Shown piece after piece: positions 52,383 to 63,142 of a stretch of DNA of 64,000 nucleotides. The notes under the pieces are model-generated. The model was not told the origin of the DNA, made no database searches, and worked only from the letters and a program-made list of their open reading frames with translations. Each line of letters begins with the position of its first letter. Position 1 is the first letter of the stretch. The DNA is taken from NCBI GenBank assembly GCA_016758965.1, contig JAEPRB010000129.1:51139-115138 (forward strand). The letters are read 5' to 3'. The stretch is from Circinella minor (taxonomy: Eukaryota > Mucoromycota > Mucoromycetes > Mucorales > Lichtheimiaceae). The position numbers were made by a program, and so were the translations under genes.

Positions 52383-53235
52383 ATGAATAAACAAGTCGAC
52401 CCTCAAACTATCTTAACACGCTACGCTGAACTCAGAAGCAAAGCTGGAAATTTTTCATATGATGACCAACTTTGAGTTTGTACGGCTCGCTGACTGGTAT
52501 ATTAAGGTAGCGGTTCAAGGTTTTTAGCAACTTCAACTGCCAACGGTGGTAATGGGAATAGAAGGATGAACAGGAGGAAACATGCTCAATAACGAAGAAG
52601 AGGAGATTCATAATCCAGTAATGAATAAAAATCTAGAATTAGCTGATATTGTTGTTGAACAAGCTAAAGAAAATCTTAAAAATGTAAAGTGGAATATTGT
52701 GGATAGATGTGGTTTTCCAGTTGAAAAGGTCGAGAGAATGTTTGGTAGTGCGGCTGTAAAGTTATTCACCCATTCAAAAGCTCATAATACATGGGCACAC
52801 TTTGTTTATGAAAAGCGAAAAGAGTTTGCAGGTAATAAATGAAACAAAATAATATATGGAGGGTTCTTATATTATCAGATAATCAATGTACTAATGCTTG
52901 AAACGAAAAGCCAAATATGATGCTTATAATCTAGATGTATCAAAATCTCAACATAATGATAAAGAAAAGACAACTTGTGTTAATAAAGAAGTTGCAAGAG
53001 CTTATAATCCAGTGAACGCAGATAAAAATAAATTCAAGGCGCTGGAAGATCGAACAAAATTTATAATAAGGCAAACGGGATGTCTGGTAAAGTTAATGAT
53101 ATCACAGAGAAGCAGAAAAAGATGATGGTAGAATATAGATCCAGATTTTACGCAAAACGTTCAATGTGTTAAGGAGCTGACAGGAAGTGAATCTCTAGTT
53201 ATATTTGGTGCTCCACAATATCGCAGCAGTTGAAT
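52383..53235 (+). pseudogene. Fragmented gene of unknown family
   Basis: Protein-like pieces in different frames follow one another: MNKQVDPQTILTRYAELRSK from 52383, FEFVRLADWYIK (about 52470-52505), then VVEQAKENLKNVKWNIVDRC and AHNTWAHFVYEKRKEF (52582-52842), KYDAYNLDVSKSQHNDKEK (from 52898) and VKELTGSESLVIFGAPQYRS ending near 53235. Stops and frame changes separate them and only some borders look like introns. The basic AHNTWAHFVYEKRKEF stretch recalls DNA-binding HMG-like helices, but this is weak. It is most likely a decayed member of a multicopy family. No function is assigned. Confidence 0.4.
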
Positions 53236-53940
53236 TGGAACAGGTAACTACTATTTATAATATTAGGTGCATTGTTTTGATATGTGTGTATGTACATGTA
53301 CATTTTAGATATTGGCGTACAACTTCTCGATGAAATGAATGCAAAGAGCAGCTCTGATAGTAACTTCTATGCGTTGCAAGATCGATTTGATCATTGTCCA
53401 AACCCCTAGCTTTTGGTATATCCAGGTTAAGCAATAAAAGAACATGTATGTGTAATTTATAATTATCCATAAGTAGGAAATGATGGTATTATTCTGACAC
53501 ATGTTTTATTTTAGGCACGTCCCAATAAATCGTAATCTTGGTTAATATTTGGTTATCAATATATTTTCTTTACATCCTTTCGCACTTTTATTCGTTTTAT
53601 TTATTTTGTATTGTCATGATAAAGTTAGTTCAGTAGTAATAAATCCTATTTTTCTAATGTTGAAGTATATATCTAGCAAGTGATGATAAACTGTTGTGGA
53701 GTTCCAGAACAATGTTCTTGTTTTTTCATCTATAAGGTAAGTATATATGTGCTCCACAGTAAAGACATCCATAGCATTTTTGTAGACCAAATCTGTATTG
53801 ACAGATAGATGTAATATTACAATATGATGGAAAATAGGAAAAATCGTATTAGATGGTGCCTTTTTTCAACACTTTGAATAAAAATATTAAATACAACTAC
53901 AACGTTACTGTGATCTATTTTTGTTTAGTACCGTCACCGC

Positions 53941-54008
53941 TCGATATAACGATACACCCCATCAGACCAAAGGTGGATCGTTATATCGAATTATCGTTAT
54001 ATCGAATT
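53941..54008. repeat. Inverted and direct repeats, probable terminal region of a pogo-like element
   Basis: TCGATATAACGATACACC is followed after a 12-base loop by its near-perfect complement (one mismatch in 18). The unit ATCGTTATATCGAATT is then directly repeated twice (53977-53992, 53993-54008). It lies 275 bp upstream of the pogo-type transposase remnant. CTCGATATAACG-like ends are what I would expect of fungal pogo/Tigger elements, but I did not find the matching right end. Confidence 0.5.
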
Positions 54009-54283
54009 CTTGATCTGAGTTATAGTGATCGGATAAAATGTCATCCATAGATACTCCGTCTTATATGTATCTATTCCATCCACAAAAAGAAGCAAAAAAA
54101 AAGTATAGAACATTGTACCATTCTTATTAATAAAATAATCATTTATCTCATCTTGTAAAAAGAAGGATAGAAAGCAATACGTAGAAGAACATTGTGTCGC
54201 ATTTACTATAAATAAGCAATAAAAACATAACAATAATAAACATATTCTTTATTTTTTTCTTTATATAAATTCCTCCATTATAT

Positions 54284-55083
54284 ATGTCTCGCCTTATTAC
54301 TTCTGATCAAACTGCAACTGGATCATCACGTATCATTAATGCTGATGCCCCACAAGAAAAAAAACACGCCAATCTCTTACTACGCATCAAAAACTCTCTA
54401 TTGTATATAAATCCATGTAAACTGGTAAAGAACAAGTTGGACTGGCAAAATGGGCGAAGGAAAAGTGGCTGTCCCTTCCCAATCTACTATTTCTGAGATT
54501 CTCAGTAAAAAGGATAATTTCTTAGCTATGACTGATGAAGAGCTTAATGGCAAACGAAAACGACCATGTGCCCACCCTGATACGGAAAAAGCTCTTGCCC
54601 AGTTTGTGAATGAAATGGAAAGTAAAGGTGCACCTATCAACCGTGAATCGCTTTGTAATCAAGCTATACCAATTGGAAATGCTCTCAAGATTATCAATTT
54701 TGAGTTTTCAAATGGCTGGATGTCCAATTTTGAAAAACGCTTCAGTTTTAAGTCACGAATTATCCATGGTGAAGCTGAATCGGCTGTGACAAGTACCTAA
54801 GATTTCCAAACACAAATATATAAAGTTAAAGAAAAAATAAATGAATGTGGGTTGTCAAATGTCTATAACTTGACGAAACTGCTCTTTTCTACGTATGCTC
54901 AAGTACCACGTCGAACAATTTCAAAGACACCATTATCAGGACAAAAGGATGATAAGACCAGAATAACAATTGCTTTGGCATGTAATGCTGATGTATCACA
55001 TAAGTATAAACTTTTTTTTATTGGACATGCAGCTAAACGTCGCTGTTTTGGAGAAAAAACAGGTGATTATACAATATTTATAT
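54284..55083 (+). pseudogene. Pogo/Tigger-like transposase, N-terminal and central part, broken
   Basis: The frames carry the order of a CENP-B/pogo transposase: a first helix-turn-helix (GKEQVGLAKWAKEKW, then QSTISEILSKKDNFLAM), a second Tc5/CENP-B HTH (RESLCNQA, FEFSNGWMSNFEKRFSFKSR, HGEAESA) and the start of the DDE domain (VYNLTKLLF, RITIALACNADVSHKYKLFF, IGHAAKRRCF). At least two frameshifts occur near 54415-54470 and a stop after ESAVTST (54800). The first catalytic Asp, expected in NADETG, is missing (YNLTKLL). After GEKTG the sequence leaves the family. The C-terminal part reappears at about 56712. Confidence 0.75.
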
Positions 55084-55592
55084 AAATATATCATATTGAG
55101 TAAATAGGTTTTATGCTCCTTACTAATTTATATATACCGTGATATTTGGTTCTTTTAATAAGAGTAGAAAATAAAAACAGACAAGGTATGAAATCCTTTG
55201 ACACTTTGTTATATATCTTTAATAATAATTTCAAAAACTAGAATAAAGTTATCTCTTTAAAATAATATTTACAACCTGTATTTATATGTTTTCTATTCTA
55301 TGAGTTATGATGGGGCTTCATTAATTGAATGATGTAGGGGATTGATATTAAAGTTAGGTACTTGAGATTAGTCATTAGTATTGAGAAGGTTACTATAGCT
55401 ACCCTTTTGAAGTATATTGGGCTTAGCCATGATACTGTACTCTCTTTTATTCTTTAATTTAAGTTGACGAGGCGCAGGACATCGTTATGCGATTTTACTC
55501 ACTTTCCTTTTTAGAATTGAGTTATGTTCATGTCTGTATTTTAAATATGATTTCTTATTTCATCTGGGATAAAGAGATAATGTTCTTATAAT

Positions 55593-56351
55593 ACAACAAA
55601 AACAATTCCTCAAGTCAGTCCTTCTGGTAATGGGACAGGGCATTACTATCGCAGAATTGTTACTATGTCCGATCCTAGAGAGATGAATGAATTCATCGAT
55701 GGCGATAAGGTATAAGCCAAACCAACAACATCTTTTGTTTTTACAAATAACATTTTATCTTACCTAGTGCAATCTTCTATTCTTTTTTGGATAATAGGGA
55801 TTTGGGATCAAGAAGGCAACCGAATTTGCTTTATTACAATCGTTCCACGGTCATACTTTCTTCGGTCTGGATGAGTTGCACTTAATAGGAGCGAATTGCA
55901 GCAGGAAGATATGGTTGATGATTTCCGGCGAATACAAAAACGTCAATTGCACGATCGAGCTACCTAAACAGATTTGTTTGAGCATTAGTAGTGCGATAAT
56001 CAAATCAGGATCGACTATACCATCATCTATATTCGAGGGTAGCTTCCGAGGTTATTATTAATATATATTATCCATTTATTCGATAAAGTTACGATTTATA
56101 TATAAAATTTTAACTTAATATACTGATTTTATTTTTCAACAGATGTTGCCAGGAAGACAGGTCTTTTACGATCTGTTGATTGGATTGTATTTATGCAATC
56201 CATACTGCCAACTTTGGTATTTGAGCAGCTGATCAAGAAATATAATAGCAATGCCCCGCAGGTAGAGGCAATTATGGTGTTCGTAATAGGGTGCTCCACA
56301 GCTTTGAAATGGAAAATTACACAACAAGAGATTATAAAAATAAAATCGTAA
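55593..56351 (+). CDS. Transposon-type multi-exon gene, 5' partial
   Basis: Three exons, about 55593-55709, 55798-56050 and 56143-56351, join in phase without a stop and read about 192 residues: HYYRRIVTMSDPREMNEFID, then ALLQSFHGHTFFGLDELHLI and IKSGSTIPSSIFEGSFRG, then KTGLLRSVDWIVFMQSILPT. The middle and last parts resemble proteins of large DNA transposons that are abundant in Mucorales (a FFGxDxLHLIG-like motif, a STIPxSFxG-like motif and RSVDWIxF), from memory; the superfamily (CACTA/KDZ-like) is not certain. The true start was not found. The gene lies between the two halves of the pogo transposase. It may continue through a donor-like GTAAGC at 56348 instead of stopping. The intact splicing suggests fairly recent activity or a functional fragment. 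Confidence 0.45.
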
Positions 56352-56711
56352 GCTATCATTTATTAGCCATCTGTTATATCAATCGAAATTAATAAAATAA
56401 AAGAGACTGTAATAAGTCAACGAGACCCCAAAGAACAATAATTGAATTGAAGTTTATTATAATAAAATATTATCACTATTTATATTAAATCCTAATCAAT
56501 GGCCGGGTATATCAATATGCGTGTATGAAACAATGATAGTCTTCCGATTTGTTAATGACGATGAATACGTAATGACAATGGTATATGTAAACATTATATC
56601 CTATACGTTTTGCCGTTGATAAAATAATATATCAACGCAGCTGTCAAATAGTATAAATAAAGAAGACGGACTTCTTTAATATTAAGAGTCATTGAAACAT
56701 ATGATATGAGG

Positions 56712-57053
56712 TAGGCAAGAAATGCATGGGAAGGAATATCACAGGAGACGATTACAAGTTCCTGGGTTAAAACAGGGCTTTTGAACTTCGAGACTGAGCA
56801 AGAGCGGGAATTGAAGGAAGCTGCAGCAACAATAGATCGAAGGTTGTCAAATGAACTTGACATATTATTAGCTGATGTTCATCATGACTCTTCTGGAATA
56901 GGGAGTATTAAATTAATTCCAGATGAAGAACCTAAAGAAATTCATGCTACTATCCTAGTTGATGAGCTTATATATGATGCAGTTATTGATGTAGATATTG
57001 GTATGTATCAAATTTTATTTTCACAAAATTCACAAAATGGTCAAAACTTGTGA
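56712..57053 (+). pseudogene. Pogo/Tigger-like transposase, C-terminal end
   Basis: The frame reads AWEGISQETITSSWVKTGLL, matching the C-terminal end of pogo/Tigger DDE transposases (AWxxVSxxTIxNCWxxTG), followed by an acidic tail (FETEQERELKEAAATIDRRL, SNELDILLADVHHDSSGIGS). With the N-terminal piece at 54284-55083 this would make one element, but the DDE core with the second and third catalytic acids is absent between them. A GTATG at 57000 looks like a remaining splice donor. Confidence 0.65.
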
Positions 57054-57300
57054 TTCACAAAGTCCTTATAGGTCCGGCAAAATTTTAAGCGGGGGTCACA
57101 ACTTTTTTTGAGCTTAACCTGTGGGTTCTCAAATCAATTCACAAAAGACCCAAAAGTCAGAGGTATTTTTTTTTTAAGTTGCATAATTTTTTTTTCTTGC
57201 ATAAATGCATATATACTGTATATATATATATATTGCACTGGTGATGACATTTTTTTTCTCTCTTTTTTTGTTTCTCACATTGTTATACTGAAATACACTA

Positions 57301-57364
57301 ACGTGCCTCATAATTCACACAGGTGAGCTTAATTATGCTTATAGTACCCTATGCAAGTGCTTCA
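57301..57364. repeat. Left edge of the 455-bp tandem array
   Basis: The sequence GTGCCTCATAATTCACACAG, then GTGAGCTTAATTATGCTTAT and AGTACCCTATGCAAGTGCTTCA, matches the junction region between units of the array at 58631-60449. It shows that the LINE at 57365 was inserted into the array, splitting the first unit. Confidence 0.75.
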
Positions 57365-58630
57365 GGGAGCATTGGCCTCCTTGATCCGATTGTACAACAA
57401 AATGCTTTACAACTACGTTGGCTCCAACCATTACTTGAAGACAAAAAACCTTTCGCCGCACCACTTTTATGCATCGTCCATCAACTTGTTAGTATTCACA
57501 AATTTATGCCTGATTACCGGACTACACTTTTATTTCCTCAATGTCGACAACGAGATAATTCCAACATTTATTCACCAATTTCTCTTCTAACACGTACCAT
57601 GGATTCGATTAATTTAAATTGGAATGTCAATATCAATGTCACATCCACTACCGTTTTACAATTGCCCCTTACTGCAATTTATATATTATCACCAATAAAT
57701 CCTCCACCACGCCGTCCAGGATTTATCAAACGAACTGTCAATAATTTTTTTACTTATGATCCAATCATTGCCAAATTACGATTACCTGATCCACAAAAAA
57801 ATGACTATATTCCATATCCAACGTTTCAAAAACGACTTTAAAAATGACATACTCAATCAACATATTCTTTTTCACACTTTCTTTCTACATATATTTTATC
57901 AACCACCTCATCAATCAATATTATCTCATCACCATGCACTGGGTCCAATCAATTATCAAACTTTTGCCTCAACTGCTACTACGTACTAACATATTTTTTC
58001 AACAATGGTCAACAAAAAATTATCGGCTACAACATCATCATCAACCACCCATGCCTCCAATATCGCCATCCAACTGGAATTTATCTTGGTCAATACCCAT
58101 GGATCACTATGCTAAAATTTAATGTTTAAATATATCATCAAAAACTACCAACTTCAAGCCTGATGTATCCTTTCAACATACAATTCAGCCAACACCCACA
58201 TGTCGTATGTGCCACCACTCCACTCAAACTCTTATTCACTTTATTTTGCTTGCCCTCTCAAATATCAAATATGACAATACGTTTGGAATCATTATAGTTT
58301 TCATGATCCTCCTCCTCCTGCTTTTATTCATTTTTCTACTAACAGGGATCCCCCCATCGCTCTTTTCACACACAGATTCATTTATAATTATTTCTTATAC
58401 ATTTTTACATCTACGTATGGCGTGCACCTTGGAAATTTATTTTCCAACATATCCCTTTTCTTCCACAAAAAATTGCTCATTTAGTGATCGAACATATCAA
58501 TATTCATTTAGTTTAAACAAATCATTCTCTCTTATATCTTCCTCAATTTCTGGCCTTGCAACCCCGCTGCAAATATGTACGGTTTTCATCAATAAAATTT
58601 TGAGGGTAACACCTCCATACAAAAAAAAAA
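57365..58630 (+). mobile_element. 5'-truncated LINE retrotransposon with poly(A) and 12-bp target duplication
   Basis: The element lies between two copies of GCAAGTGCTTCA (57353-57364 and 58631-58642) and ends in ten A residues (58621-58630). It codes only for the part after the reverse transcriptase: SGSIGLLDPIVQQNALQLRW and LQPLL, followed downstream by TCRMCHHSTQTLIHFILLAL, which follows the C-X2-C...H-F zinc-binding end of LINE polyproteins, and WKFIFQHIPFLPQKIAHLVI. Several frameshifts and stops after 57841 show it is dead. The reading frame that appears to start upstream of 57365 is a chimera with the array. Truncation, poly(A) and duplication are the marks of target-primed reverse transcription. 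Confidence 0.85.
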
Positions 58631-60449
58631 GCAAGTGCTTCACGGCTATATTAAAAAAAATCAAACGCCGCTATTTGACACTTGATTTTTTTTTCTTTGT
58701 CCCTGAACCCTTAGTAAAGCTTCAGCCGTTTTCGTTCTGCCTTTACTGCTGTACTTCTTGTGCTCAATACCATAATAGGCCATGGTATTTTTTATGAGTT
58801 GTTAAGCGCTTTGGCCCCTATGGTAGACGAAAACTTAAACGAAGTTTTATTATAGCCAACTCTATGTTTTTGTTCTCTCATGTACTTTACTAATTCACAA
58901 ACTTTTTTTTTATTTTTATTTTCTATATAATTCCTAATGGTCAACGTTCGCATTTCGTGATCTGTTGCCGTAACAACTGCCAAGACACTCAAGTGCAAGG
59001 TCCAGGGCTCAAGTTCCAAGGTTTAAGAACACCATGGTGCCTCATAACTCGCACAGGTATGTTTCCTTATGCCTATAGTCCCTTATGCAGTGCTTCACGG
59101 CTATTTTAAAAAAAATCAAACGCCGCTAGTTGACACTTGATTTTTTTTATTTGCCCCTGAACCCTTAGTAAAGCTTCAGCCGTTTTCGTTCTGCCTTTAC
59201 TGCTGTACTTCTTGTGCTCAATACCATAATAGGCCATGGTATTTTTTATGAGTTGTTAAGCGCTTTGGCCCCTATGGTAGACGAAAACTTAAGCGAAGTT
59301 TTATTATAGTCAACTCTATTTTTTTGTTCTCTCATGTACTTTACTAATTCACAAACTTTTTTTTTATTTTTATTTTCTATATAATTCCTAATGGTCAACG
59401 TTCGCATTTCGTGATCTGTTGCCGTAACAACCGCCAAGACACTCAAGTGCAAGGTCCAAGGCTCAAGTTCCAAGGTTTAAGGACACCAAGGTGCCTCATA
59501 ACTCGCACAGGTATGTTTCCTTATGCCTATAGTCCCTTATGCAGTGCTTCACGGCTAATTTAAAGAAAATCAAACGCCGCTATTTGACACTTGATTTTTT
59601 TTTCTTTGTACCTGAACCCCTAGTAAAGCTTCAGCCGTTTTCGCTCTGCCTTTACTGCTGTACTTCTTGTGCTCAATACCATAATAGGCCATGGTATTTT
59701 TTATGAGTTGTTAAGCGCTTTGGCCCCTATGGTAGACGAAAACTTAAGCGAAGTATTATTATAGTCAACTCTATGTTTTTGCTCTCTCATGTACTTTACT
59801 AATTCACAAACTTTTTTTTTATTTTTATTTTCTATATAATTCCTAATGGTCAACGTTCGCATTTCGCGATCTGTTGCCGTAACAACCGCCAAGGCTCCAA
59901 GGTGCAAGGTCCAAGGTTCAAGTTCCACGGTTTAAGAACACCACGGTGCCTGATAACTCGCACAGGTATGTTTCCTTATGCCTATAGTCCCTTATGCAGT
60001 GCTTCACGGCTAATTTAAAAAAAATCAAACGCCGCTATTTGACACTTGATTTTTTTTTCTTTGTACCTGAACCCTTGGTAAAGCTTCAGCCGTTTTCGCT
60101 CTGCCTTTACTGCTGTACTTCTTGTGCTCAATACTATAATAGGCCATGGTATTTTTTATGAGTTGTTAAGCGCTTTGGCCCCTATGGTAGACGAAAACTT
60201 AAGCGAAGTTTTATTATAGTCAACTCTATTTTTTTGTTCTCTCATGTACTTTACTAATTCACAAACTTTTTTTTTATTTTTATTTTCTATATAATTCCTA
60301 ATGGTCAACGTTCGCATTTCGCGATCTGTTGCCATAACAACCGTCAAGACACTCAAGTGTAAGGTCCAAGGCTCAAGTTCCAAGGTTTAAGGACACCAAG
60401 GTGCATTATAATTCGCACAGGTAAGTTTCCTTATGCCTATAGTCCCTAT
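58631..60449. repeat. Tandem array of four units of about 455 bp
   Basis: Unit starts (GTGCTTCACGG) lie at 58635, 59090, 59544 and 59999, so the period is 454-455 bp and divergence is only a few percent. Each unit contains an inverted repeat AAAATCAA...TTGATTTT near its start, a T-rich tract, and ends with a series of CAAG-rich short repeats (CTCAAGTGCAAGGTCCAAGG). A 75-codon frame on the minus strand (58792-59019, 59246-59473, 59701-59928, 60156-60383) is open in all four units; see Part 2. The junction always carries CACAG followed by a GT donor-like sequence. No known gene or RNA is recognised in it. Confidence 0.9.
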
Positions 60450-62910
60450 ACGTTTAAATTCAATTTATTTTATTTAACGTTTCAAATTGAGCACAGTGTC
60501 TTTGGTGGACATATTTGCTAGAGACAAGGTAGTGGGGGTAGAGGGAATGAAAACCCTATGCGAGTAAATAGGGAAAAAGGTAAGAGATTGATGAGAAGTT
60601 ATCTATTAAAATAGAGATAGAAAGCGTTCTGTTTTGAAAGTAGTATGGGGTGCCGTTAGAGGTATGATTTGAGAAAATTATTACATTGGGTTTATGTCGT
60701 TGCTAAAGCTGTGAGGAGGGGTAGAGAAAAAGACAAAAAGAGAAAAAAAAGAGAGAGAAAAAAAACAAGGAATAAATCAGAATGGAGAAAAGAAAGAAGA
60801 AAAATAAATAAATAAAGAGAGGGGTGTAAATAAATTAAAGTAGTGTTTCAAGGAAACGAGTAGTATGTTATTCAGTAACTTGAGGAGCAGGGGGAGTAAT
60901 CCACTTGATGAGAGCCGTACCTGGATTTGGGTCTTGGTATTGCTGCTGATTGCTGGTTGGATGGTGGTAGGAGTCAAGTTCCATCAGGATAGAGCAGATG
61001 ATTGGCCAGTAGGAGGTTAAGTGTTGTATTCGTTTTGGTGAAGTTGGTTGCCCTTTGGGTAGCTGAGTTAGAAAAAATGATATTGGATCAGGTTGGTAGT
61101 ATGGGATATGTAGGCGACTATGCATGTTAAGGCATTGAATGGCATGTTTTTTGGAAAAAGTAGTTTGATGGCATTTGTTACAAGGATGTAGGCGACCTCC
61201 AGGAAGCCATCCTAACCGCCATCGTAAGCAACAACTTCGCTCTCGATTGGTCATTGGGAGCCACATGATGGGATCCACACTCAAGTTCGGGAGGCAGCAA
61301 CTAAGTAATTTGGAACCAGTAACAGCAGACCGTATGGAATTGAGATTGTTTTGTAGAAAAAGACGAATGCCTGCTTTTAGTTCTTTTGAACTGAGGTTAG
61401 AAAGCACTTCGGGTAGTTGTTGAATGATAGGTGATTTCTTTTTAAGTTTCCTCTGATAACTTCCTTGTTGAGCTTCTAAGACTGGGCGTATGATGGTGAA
61501 GAGTGCATCAGATAGTAAAAATTCAGCGCGGTATACAAACTTTGCTTGTAAGATTGCTATACGTTTAGACATACTAGGCATTTTAACAAGGCGTCGCATA
61601 ATTTTCATTTCAGACTTGGGGTGTGCGCCATAGATCATTCGGATGCATGAGTTTTGGGCTTTTTCTATAGAGATAAGATATGATTTTTTAAATGTTGAGA
61701 TTGCTAGACCATACTCTAGTTTTGGGCGTATGAACTGGGAATAAAGTTGACTGGAAAGATGTCGGGATAGTCCTGATGGATTTAGGCCAATATTATTGAG
61801 CATCTGCATACTTTGGAGTGCTGATTGTGAATTACGGTTGATTAGTTGTGGAATATCGATCTGACCATAGTAGTTAATAGGAATTCCTAAATATATAAAT
61901 GATGATTGGGTCAGGATTTGAGTATCATATAATGTATATGTATTTTCATTGTTGGGTGGTTGAATGATCACACATTTTTTTGGGTTCCAACGATATCCCA
62001 AATCGTAGCTATGTTGTTCGCAAAGCTGTAGTATTTCTTGCATCTTTTGAGGAGTGCTAATTACTACTACATTATCTGCATACAGAAGACATTGAATAGA
62101 GGGTAATGATTGAGTCAAAGATGCTGTTGAGGGTCGGCCTCGGCGTCGTTGAGATGATATAATTGATGGTTGCGAATCTTCATTGTGATGGTCTAATGTT
62201 GTTGTTGTATATGGTGTTCGTGACGGCGACCTCGGGGGTTGTTCAGTAGTTTGAAGCAAAGCTGGTAAACTATTAATATAAAGTGAATAAATAAAAGGGG
62301 ATAATATAGAGCCTTGGAGGACCCCAGTTGTTGGGGGAAAACGGTATGAATTAGTGTTGGAAATGACCACTTCAATATAAACATCACCGAAAAGATTTTG
62401 AGGTAGAGATATTAGGAGAGGTGGTGTATGGTGAGCTTGTAACAAATTCCATATGATTGACGGATCGACAGAATCATATGCCTGCATCACATCGAGGAAT
62501 CCTAGTGTACAAGGTAAGTTATTATTGCAGGCCTTATGTAAACGGCATATTTCTTGTAGACAAAGTACTTGGTCTAGAGAGCTACGTTCTGTACGGTAGC
62601 CTCCTTGAGAAATATCCAAGGAAGGGCTGTGTATTTCTAATGGTTGCTGAAGGCAATATTCAAATACTTTCCATAGTATTGATGTTAAACTGATTGGTCG
62701 GAAGTTAGCTGGATTGTCAGGTGGGCCTTTCTTGTGTATTGGTACTACTTGTGCAATGCGCCATGATTCAGGTGTGTATGAGCTGATCCAACATAAATAG
62801 AATAGCTTATATAGAAAGGGTGTTAAGACTGAAATAAGAAGTTTAAGCATTTCACTTCGTAAGTGGTCAATGCGAGGTGCTTTTTTCTTTGGTACAGCAT
62901 TGGAAGTTAA
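60450..62910 (-). mobile_element. LINE retrotransposon (5'-truncated), minus strand
   Basis: The reverse-transcriptase frame (60868-62907) is followed by about 400 bp of 3' sequence that ends A-rich near 60455, directly at the border of the tandem array. At the 5' side the LINE-like sequence stops near 62905, where the flank changes to an ATGAGCC-repeat sequence. A 7-bp repeat AATTTAA (on the minus strand) at both borders could be the target duplication, but it is short. The endonuclease domain is missing. Confidence 0.65.
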
Positions 62911-62940
62911 ATTTGGCCACCAAAAATAAAAATGAGCCAT
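60868..62940 (-). pseudogene. LINE reverse transcriptase with altered catalytic box
   Basis: An uninterrupted frame of 690 codons; the first 12-13 codons (MAHFYFWWPNLTS) are flanking sequence. It shows the reverse-transcriptase blocks in order: KAPRIDHLRSEML (usually KAPGIDHLRxEML), VVPIHKKGPPDNPANFRPIS with SLTSILWKVFE, QGGYRTERSSLDQVLCLQEI, block A LGFLDVMQAYDSVD, TTGVLQGSILSPFIYSLYIN, and block C LLYADNVVVIS. The last is YADN instead of YADD, so one of the metal-binding Asp residues is Asn, which should abolish or reduce activity. A C-terminal part with LRWRLGWLPGG and C-X2-C-H...H-x4-C (CNKCHQTTFSKKHAIQC) is the zinc-binding end of fungal LINEs. A Ser/Arg/Thr-rich insertion sits before block C. 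Upstream parts (endonuclease, ORF1) are gone. Confidence 0.88.
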
Positions 62941-63055
62941 GATTTCGAAAATGAGCCACTTTTTGAAAATGGGCCAAAATTAAGTCAGCTATTGAAATTG
63001 AGCCATCTAATTTTGATATTAAGCCATATCAAATGAATATGAGCTATCAGATAAT
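62915..63055. repeat. Degenerate short repeats of AAAATGAGCCAT
   Basis: AAAATGAGCCAT recurs with changes every 17-25 bp (AAAATGAGCCAT, AAAATGAGCCAC, AAAATGGGCCAA, GAAATTGAGCCATC, ATTAAGCCATAT, AATATGAGCTATC). The series lies between the truncated LINE and the DDE transposase tail, and may be subterminal repeats of a transposon. Confidence 0.6.
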
Positions 63056-63142
63056 AAAAATGAATATGATCAAAAAGAAATGTAATAATATTTGTTTTTT
63101 ATATTTATTTATATTAAAAGAACTATATATTAAATGTATTTT

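Noticed and set aside
54398..54640. Minus-strand frame opposite the pogo transposase
   Set aside because: Shadow of the transposase coding strand; the plus strand shows the family motifs.
57323..57841. A 172-codon protein starting in the array
   Set aside because: The start lies in the tandem-array sequence and the frame crosses the target duplication into the LINE, so it is a chimera and not a gene.
58207..58797. 196-codon frame on the plus strand
   Set aside because: It runs through the frameshifted LINE end, the poly(A) tail and into the array; only the zinc-binding piece at its start is meaningful.
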